A stretch of DNA of 19,903 nt from Desulfuromonadales bacterium (GTDB lineage: Bacteria; Desulfobacterota; Desulfuromonadia; Desulfuromonadales; UBA2294). The translations under genes and the position numbers were made by a program. The stretch spans positions 1-19,903 of the forward strand of contig JACUTX010000026.1 of assembly GCA_014859615.1 (NCBI GenBank), read 5' to 3'. This document shows positions 15,989 to 19,903 of the stretch, in pieces. Within the stretch, counting starts at the first letter, position 1, and each line of letters starts with the position of its first letter. The notes under the pieces were generated by a model. That model worked only from the letters and a program-made list of their open reading frames with translations. It searched no databases and had not been told where the DNA came from.

Positions 15989-16816
15989 TCAGCTTTCGTA
16001 CGGCGTGGTCCTGAAGCCGATAACCGAGAGATTGTCGGCAATTTTCTCAACTCCTTCGACCGTTTTGACTGCCGCCAGAACACTTTTGTGCTCATCCTTG
16101 CTGAGGACATGCCCCGAGATGGTAACTGTCTTCCCTTTGGCTGTGATGATTAGATGCTCACAGTCGAACTCATTCAGGGAGAGGATCGCAATTTCGGCTT
16201 TCTTGCCGAGGATAAGATCGGTCAGAATTTTTTTGGCGCTCCCTTTCTCTTCAACCAGATTGTTGTCACTGACACCGCTACAGATCATTTCAACAGCCTT
16301 GTCTTCGGAGAGGCGCTGTGTGTTGATGACCAGATCGTAATCGAGAGGGTTCTCCCACTCACGGTCGAAATAGTAGCGGATAAATCCGGCCCGCTGCTGA
16401 TCGCTTTTGCGAACCATCAGTCGCGCAAGATCTGGGTCGAGCCATTCACGTACGGCCCAGCGTTCAACCCGGTCTTCAAAAGGGGCAATGATCCGGACGC
16501 GAAAAGCACTCAAGATATCCCTGAGCAGATCTTCACCGGCACGACCGTAGATAACGACATCCCCCTTGAGGGCAAAATTGAGAACCATGAGTTCGATCTG
16601 GTGCAGATCGAGCAGGTGCTGAACATCTTCCCCTTCAACGAATGCTGGCGGTCTTTCATCTGCATGCTCAAACGCTTCGTCAGAGAGTCCATATTTATGC
16701 GCAACTTTTTTCAGAGTCGAACCGTCGACCAGCGTATATCCGAGCTCTTTCGCAACCCTGTGAGCGATCGGAATTCCGCCACTGCCCATTTCGCGTGAAA
16801 TCGTAATGATTGCCAT
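15989..16816 (-). CDS. Cytidylate-kinase-like protein fused to a BON domain
   Basis: A 275-residue two-domain protein. Residues 1-185 match the cytidylate kinase-like family (Cytidylate_kin2): a P-loop of the form ISREMGSGG (6-14), VIYGRAGEDLLRDI (88-101), an arginine-rich lid region (RKSDQQRAGFIRYYFDREW) and PLDYDLVINT (157-166). Residues about 194-267 match a BON domain (ITAKGKTVTISGHVLSKDE, then VEGVEKIADNLSVI), a module usually found in periplasmic or membrane-binding proteins. There is no signal peptide, so the BON domain should be cytoplasmic. The phosphate acceptor is unknown; a separate canonical Cmk would be expected elsewhere. GAGGA precedes the ATG. The gene has its own promoter and terminator. 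Domain identities are by eye. Confidence 0.85.
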   Translation of the reverse strand: MAIITISREMGSGGIPIAHRVAKELGYTLVDGSTLKKVAHKYGLSDEAFEHADERPPAFVEGEDVQHLLDLHQIELMVLNFALKGDVVIYGRAGEDLLRDILSAFRVRIIAPFEDRVERWAVREWLDPDLARLMVRKSDQQRAGFIRYYFDREWENPLDYDLVINTQRLSEDKAVEMICSGVSDNNLVEEKGSAKKILTDLILGKKAEIAILSLNEFDCEHLIITAKGKTVTISGHVLSKDEHKSVLAAVKTVEGVEKIADNLSVIGFRTTPYES

Positions 16817-16862
16817 GACATTCCTCTTCGTGACTCGATTCGAGAGTGTTAGTAGACTTCAG

Positions 16863-16891
16863 ATACTAGCAATTCACTCAGTGATTGACAA
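16863..16891 (-). promoter_or_regulatory. Likely sigma-70 promoter of the kinase-BON gene
   Basis: On the minus strand TTGTCA (16886-16891) and TAGTAT (16863-16868) are 17 bases apart, each close to consensus. The spacer holds the 11-bp palindrome TCACTCAGTGA (16874-16884), a candidate operator. The predicted start near 16856 gives a leader of about 40 bases. No terminator for glpX is seen between the genes, so read-through may also contribute. Confidence 0.65.
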
Positions 16892-16911
16892 GACGAAAAC
16901 TGCCCTCAAGT

Positions 16912-17865
16912 CTAATAGACGGGTTTGTAGTCGAACTGATGATGCGCCTGGATGAAACGAACAGTGCGGCTTTTGGAGCGCATAACCACGGAATGGGTTT
17001 CTGCCCCACCGGAGAAGTAGCGAACCCCTTTTAGCAGTTCACCATTGGTGACGCCGGTTGCGGCAAAGACGACATCTCCGCCCGCCATCTCTTCGCAGTT
17101 GTAAATTTTGTCGAAATCGGTGATCCCCATGGTGACGGCGCGCTCCCGCTCTTCTTGATTCATGAAGATCAGCCGTCCCTGCATGTCCCCACCCATGCAT
17201 TTCAGTGCGGCCGCGGCCAAAACCCCTTCCGGTGCGCCGCCAATCCCCATAACCATATCGACGCCACTGCCGGGGACGGCGGCTGCGACTGCCGGTGCGA
17301 CGTCGCCATCAGAGATTAGATGAATTCTGGCTCCCGCTCGACGAATCTCCTCGACAATTTTGTCGTGACGGGGACGGTCAAGAAGAACGACAGTCAAATC
17401 TTCGATGTAGCACGATTTTGCTTCAGCGACCCGCTTTAAATTTTGTGTCGGGGTGGCATTGATGTCGATAACGCCGTACGCCTGTGGGCCAACGATAATT
17501 TTCTCCATATACATATCGGGCGCATGCAGAAAACTTCCATGCGGGGCGAGGGCAATGGTGGCAATGGCGCCATTCATCCCTTTGGCACAGAGTGTGGTCC
17601 CCTCTAATGGATCGACGGCGATGTCGACCGGGGTCCCTTTTTTTTTGCCGAGTTTTTCGCCGATGTAGAGCATCGGCGCTTCGTCCATTTCCCCCTCTCC
17701 AATAACGACCGTGCCGTAGATATCAAGCGAGTCGAGAGTCCGGCGCATCGCTTCGGTCGCTGCATCATCAGCAGCAATTTTATTCCCTTTGCCAACCCAA
17801 CGTCCAGAGGCAAGAGCGGCGGCTTCGGTGACGCGTGCCAGTTCCAGGGCCAAATTGCGATTCAT
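16912..17865 (-). CDS. glpX: Class II fructose-1,6-bisphosphatase
   Basis: GlpX hydrolyses fructose 1,6-bisphosphate to fructose 6-phosphate in gluconeogenesis, using Mg or Mn in the cytoplasm. The 317-residue length fits. The metal and substrate residues are visible: D33 in IAADDAATEAM, E57 in IGEGEMDEAP, D85 and E88 in DPLEGTT, and E213 in GGAPEGVLAAAALK. The start ATG at 17865 has GGAG eight bases upstream. It is divergent from the phosphodiesterase gene across 168 bases, and I could not find a convincing promoter for it in that AT-rich gap. In an anaerobe living on acetate or similar acids, this step would be needed for sugar phosphate synthesis. Confidence 0.96.
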   Translation of the reverse strand: MNRNLALELARVTEAAALASGRWVGKGNKIAADDAATEAMRRTLDSLDIYGTVVIGEGEMDEAPMLYIGEKLGKKKGTPVDIAVDPLEGTTLCAKGMNGAIATIALAPHGSFLHAPDMYMEKIIVGPQAYGVIDINATPTQNLKRVAEAKSCYIEDLTVVLLDRPRHDKIVEEIRRAGARIHLISDGDVAPAVAAAVPGSGVDMVMGIGGAPEGVLAAAALKCMGGDMQGRLIFMNQEERERAVTMGITDFDKIYNCEEMAGGDVVFAATGVTNGELLKGVRYFSGGAETHSVVMRSKSRTVRFIQAHHQFDYKPVY

Positions 17866-17901
17866 TTAAGTCTCCAGGTTATGTTCGATTCTTTTAACGG
17901 C

Positions 17902-17910
17902 TGGTATAAT
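17902..17910 (+). promoter_or_regulatory. Extended -10 element, possible promoter of the phosphodiesterase gene
   Basis: TGGTATAAT is a perfect extended -10 sequence (TGn followed by TATAAT at 17905-17910). The corresponding -35 position has only a weak match, which extended -10 promoters tolerate. Transcription would start near 17917, leaving about 117 bases of leader before the ATG at 18034. Confidence 0.5.
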
Positions 17911-17942
17911 TGCATAAAATCAAAAATAAAAACAATTTTTTC

Positions 17943-17977
17943 ATATTTTTGACTTATATTTTTGACTGGGCTATCTC
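17943..17977 (+). promoter_or_regulatory. Tandem ATATTTTTGACT repeats and alternative promoter
   Basis: The 12-mer ATATTTTTGACT occurs twice (17943-17954 and 17956-17967), one base apart. TTGACT of the first copy (17949-17954) is 17 bases from TATCTC (17972-17977), a passable sigma-70 promoter for the phosphodiesterase gene. The two copies could instead be a binding site for a regulator. The surrounding A/T tracts would make this DNA curved. Confidence 0.45.
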
Positions 17978-18033
17978 TTTTATCTCGTGTTATTTTGAAA
18001 GCTCGCCTGTCGCACAAGGAGTTGTTTACTGTT

Positions 18034-18738
18034 ATGGAAATAGCACCATTTATCTGGGCGCATCGAGGCGCCTCTGGTCTCGCTCCTGAAAATACGATGG
18101 CAGCCTTCAGACAGGCTGAGTTGGCTGGAGCTGACGGTATTGAACTCGACGTTCACCTAAGCCGCGACGGGCGACCGGTGGTTATTCATGATGAGACGAT
18201 CGATCGCACGACAGACGGGTCTGGTGCGGTTGCCGATATTTTGCTGCGTGATCTGCAGCGCCGCGATGCAGGGAGCTGGTTTGCGCCGGAATTTTGCGGT
18301 GAGACCGTCCCTCTGCTTGAAGAGGTATTGGGATGGGCGGCGGATCGCATCCGGTTGAATATCGAAATTAAATCACCCCAGGCCGGTCGAGCGGTTCTGG
18401 ATCTATTGAGCCAGTTTCCGGATGTGTCTGTACTGATCTCCTCGTTCCGGCACGACCTGTTGTTTTCCATGCGCCAGTGGTCTCCTGATTTGCCGATTGC
18501 CTTTCTTAGCGATTCCTGTTTCTGGCGGCTCGCCCTGAAGCGCGCCGTCGCCTGCCAAGCTGAAAGTTTTCACCCGCCCGAACGTCATGTTACACGGGTG
18601 CTGGTCAACGCCTGTCACCAGCTCGGGATGAAGGTCTTCCCCTGGACGGTTGACGATACCCGCCGGCGTGACACGCTCCTGCGTATCGGCGTCGATGGCC
18701 TGTTTACAAATTTCCCTCAGGGGAATGGGGTGTCTTGA
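18034..18738 (+). CDS. Glycerophosphodiester phosphodiesterase (cytoplasmic UgpQ type)
   Basis: A 234-residue GDPD-family enzyme that cleaves glycerophosphodiesters to glycerol 3-phosphate and an alcohol. Signature residues are H10-R11 in WAHRGASGLAPENT, E37 and D39 in GIELDVHLSRDG, H52 in VVIHDETIDRTTDG, and E111/K113 in LNIEIKS. The ending VDGLFTNFP is typical. There is no signal peptide, so it acts in the cytoplasm on products of phospholipid turnover. I chose ATG at 18034 because the family homology begins there; AAGGAG lies about 13 bases upstream, a rather long spacing. The open frame back to 17962 covers promoter-like AT-rich DNA and is unlikely to be translated. It is the only complete plus-strand gene in the window. 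Confidence 0.94.
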   Translation: MEIAPFIWAHRGASGLAPENTMAAFRQAELAGADGIELDVHLSRDGRPVVIHDETIDRTTDGSGAVADILLRDLQRRDAGSWFAPEFCGETVPLLEEVLGWAADRIRLNIEIKSPQAGRAVLDLLSQFPDVSVLISSFRHDLLFSMRQWSPDLPIAFLSDSCFWRLALKRAVACQAESFHPPERHVTRVLVNACHQLGMKVFPWTVDDTRRRDTLLRIGVDGLFTNFPQGNGVS

Positions 18739-18784
18739 TCTGATTTTTTGTTTCTTGATTAAAAAAAACTTGATTTCTGGGACT

Positions 18785-18907
18785 CTCTTGCAAAAGTCCA
18801 AAAAAATACTATTCCTGAAGCGGTTCTAGTCAGAACGTGATCTCTAAAAACGAAAAACAGTAGATCCCCGATAAAGTCACTCGGGGATGACAACTTTTTT
18901 GCAAGAG
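18785..18907. repeat. Inverted-repeat-bounded intergenic segment
   Basis: CTCTTGCAAAA at 18785-18795 and its exact reverse complement TTTTGCAAGAG at 18897-18907 bound about 120 bases; the match extends with two mismatches to 15 bases on the outer side. The segment contains a hairpin at 18864-18888. It has the shape of a small non-coding mobile element or a decayed remnant, but no target-site duplication is visible. The convergent gap 18739-18945 holds this and nothing coding. Confidence 0.4.
18864..18888. terminator. Hairpin between convergent genes, likely terminator
   Basis: ATCCCCGA (18864-18871) and TCGGGGAT (18881-18888) form a perfect 8-bp stem with a 9-base loop. On the plus strand CTTTTTT follows after about 6 bases; on the minus strand TTTTTCGTTTTT follows after about 6 bases. 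Neither T run abuts the stem, so it is less canonical than the other terminators here. It could instead be a dispersed palindromic repeat. Confidence 0.5.
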
Positions 18908-18945
18908 GCTCAAAGTATAGCGTTTTATTAAAGAGAACTGTTCGT

Positions 18946-19903
18946 TCAGTGACGCATCTCTTCGCGAACCCTTTTCAAGTAATCGACACCAATCTCTTTC
19001 CCCCATTTGCTGTAGATCGGCTCCGCTTGCTTTATAAGGAGTGAGCGGTCGGCCTCATTGAGTTCAATAAACTCTATTCCATCGGCCTTGGCCGCAGCGA
19101 TCTGCTCCATCTGCTGCTGTTCAGTCAGCCGCCGGGCCGCGGCGCTCTCTTCGGCAATGGTCTGAAGCAGGATGTCGCGAAGATCAGCGGGGAGCTTGTC
19201 GAGCCAGCGCTGGTTGATCAGGTGAATGTAAAGTCCCTGGGCGTAGTCGAGTTGTGTGTAGTAACGGGCAATCGTGAATTTTTTTGAAATATTACAGACA
19301 ATCGGAGTGTGATCAAGCCCGTCAATGACGCCGGTCTGCAACGCTTGAGGGACATCGGGCCACGGCATGACGGTGAATTTTAGTCCCCAGGCCTTGTACA
19401 CGTCTATATTGACCGGAGCTTCGGCGATGCGAAAGTTCACACCCGCCGCATCAGCAAGGTTTCTGACCGGCTTGTTTGTCGCCCAGCCGTAGCTGCCGTA
19501 GCCGGTGAAATCGGCGGTGAGAAGCCCCTGTTCTGCTGCAGCGGTACTGAACGGTTGCCAGAGTGCTTTGGTGTTGCGAAATTGATCGAGTTTTGCAAAC
19601 GTATCGACCACATAAGGGAGGTTGACAATGCCGAGTCGTGGCGCGATATTTGCCGCCGCCACCGAGGAACTCATCATCCCTTGCACCGCCCCCATCCTCA
19701 GTTTGCTGATGACATCCTTTTCGCCGCCGAGTTGACTTAGAGGACGAAAATCGATATACAGCCGCCCTTTCGATTTTTCCCAGACCTGGTCGCGGATCTT
19801 GAATCCGGCCGCAACCCCTTCAATGGCAGGGTGTCCCACGCAGGAGAGAAGATAAGTATATTCGGCAGACGACGGATCAAAGCCTGGCTGCCAAGCCAAA
19901 AGA
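18946..19903 (-). CDS. TRAP transporter solute-binding protein, DctP family (5' end cut)
   Basis: The frame is open to the window edge, so the start codon and signal peptide lie outside; 318 residues are seen. The protein is a periplasmic binding component of a TRAP transporter, which takes up organic acids using an ion gradient. Family landmarks are the N-terminal lobe with KIRDQVWEKSKGRLYIDFRP, LRMGAVQGMMSSS, the segment GVNFRIAEAP whose arginine fits the carboxylate-binding position, and the ALQTGVIDGLDHT motif. The C-terminal helices are complete. The substrate cannot be read. The membrane subunits DctQ and DctM are not downstream, so they must be upstream beyond the edge or elsewhere. 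Confidence 0.92.
   Translation of the reverse strand, partial: LLAWQPGFDPSSAEYTYLLSCVGHPAIEGVAAGFKIRDQVWEKSKGRLYIDFRPLSQLGGEKDVISKLRMGAVQGMMSSSVAAANIAPRLGIVNLPYVVDTFAKLDQFRNTKALWQPFSTAAAEQGLLTADFTGYGSYGWATNKPVRNLADAAGVNFRIAEAPVNIDVYKAWGLKFTVMPWPDVPQALQTGVIDGLDHTPIVCNISKKFTIARYYTQLDYAQGLYIHLINQRWLDKLPADLRDILLQTIAEESAAARRLTEQQQMEQIAAAKADGIEFIELNEADRSLLIKQAEPIYSKWGKEIGVDYLKRVREEMRH

Noticed and set aside
16154..16798. A 214-codon open frame on the plus strand
   Set aside because: It lies wholly opposite the kinase-BON gene, whose domains are recognisable, and its translation shows no family motif; it is a shadow of that gene's codon use.
17902..17914. Sigma-54 promoter TGG...TTGC in the glpX intergenic region
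   Set aside because: The distance between GG and GC is 7 bases instead of the required 10.
1..19903. GEMM (c-di-GMP or cGAMP) riboswitches, sought because of the GGDEF protein
   Set aside because: CGCAAA-like strings occur only inside coding sequence; no intergenic region shows the paired ACGCAAA blocks and tetraloop stem of a GEMM element.
1..19903. CRISPR arrays, tRNA genes, insertion sequences, prophage or toxin-antitoxin genes
   Set aside because: No regularly spaced repeats, cloverleaf-like sequences, transposase or phage proteins, or paired small toxin-antitoxin frames were found on either strand.

Overview
The window looks like a chromosomal segment of a Desulfuromonadales-type bacterium (Geobacter, Desulfuromonas or Pelobacter relatives). 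The evidence is the combination of an NtrY/NtrX two-component pair, a yebC-ruvC-ruvA-ruvB run, QueH-type queuosine reductase, an AarF/UbiB kinase behind a phasin-like coiled-coil protein, GlpX-type fructose bisphosphatase and a TRAP solute-binding protein. This assignment is an inference from gene content; the 16S gene is not in view. Coding density is high and almost all genes lie on the minus strand. No gap between genes exceeds 300 bases. I see no transposase, phage gene, tRNA or CRISPR array.

Layout in order. (1) 1-60: the 3' half of a 5S rRNA on the plus strand, the end of an rRNA operon to the left, closed by a hairpin at 77-98 that also serves ntrX from the other side. (2) 150-3775 (minus): ntrY-ntrX with a 4-base overlap, with a clear promoter that carries an inverted repeat. 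(3) 3902-4834 (minus): lpxC (lipid A synthesis) with its own promoter and terminator. (4) 5036-8634 (minus): queH, a patatin-like hydrolase, a phasin-like small protein and ubiB, closely spaced. (5) 8695-10962 (minus): a 755-residue protein I do not recognise, starting just after the terminator of the next unit. (6) 11116-15762 (minus): yebC-ruvC-ruvA-ruvB, continued by a membrane GGDEF protein and a small lipoprotein through overlapping stop and start codons. (7) 15989-16816 (minus): a cytidylate-kinase-like protein fused to a BON domain, with its own promoter. (8) glpX (minus) divergent from a glycerophosphodiester phosphodiesterase (plus). (9) 18946-19903 (minus): a TRAP solute-binding protein cut by the window edge.

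The genes are mostly housekeeping: recombination and repair (RuvABC, YebC), envelope (LpxC), tRNA modification (QueH), gluconeogenesis (GlpX), phospholipid turnover (GDPD, patatin), quinone or lipid homeostasis (UbiB) and sensing (NtrYX, GGDEF). The most interesting item is the GGDEF protein at the end of the ruv operon. Its guanine-selectivity aspartate is replaced by serine, as in the Hypr GGDEF enzymes of Geobacter that make 3',3'-cGAMP. It also lacks the I-site arginine and carries GGDDY in place of GGDEF. Second-tier items are the kinase-BON fusion, the phasin/UbiK-like protein coupled to UbiB, and the unrecognised 755-residue protein.
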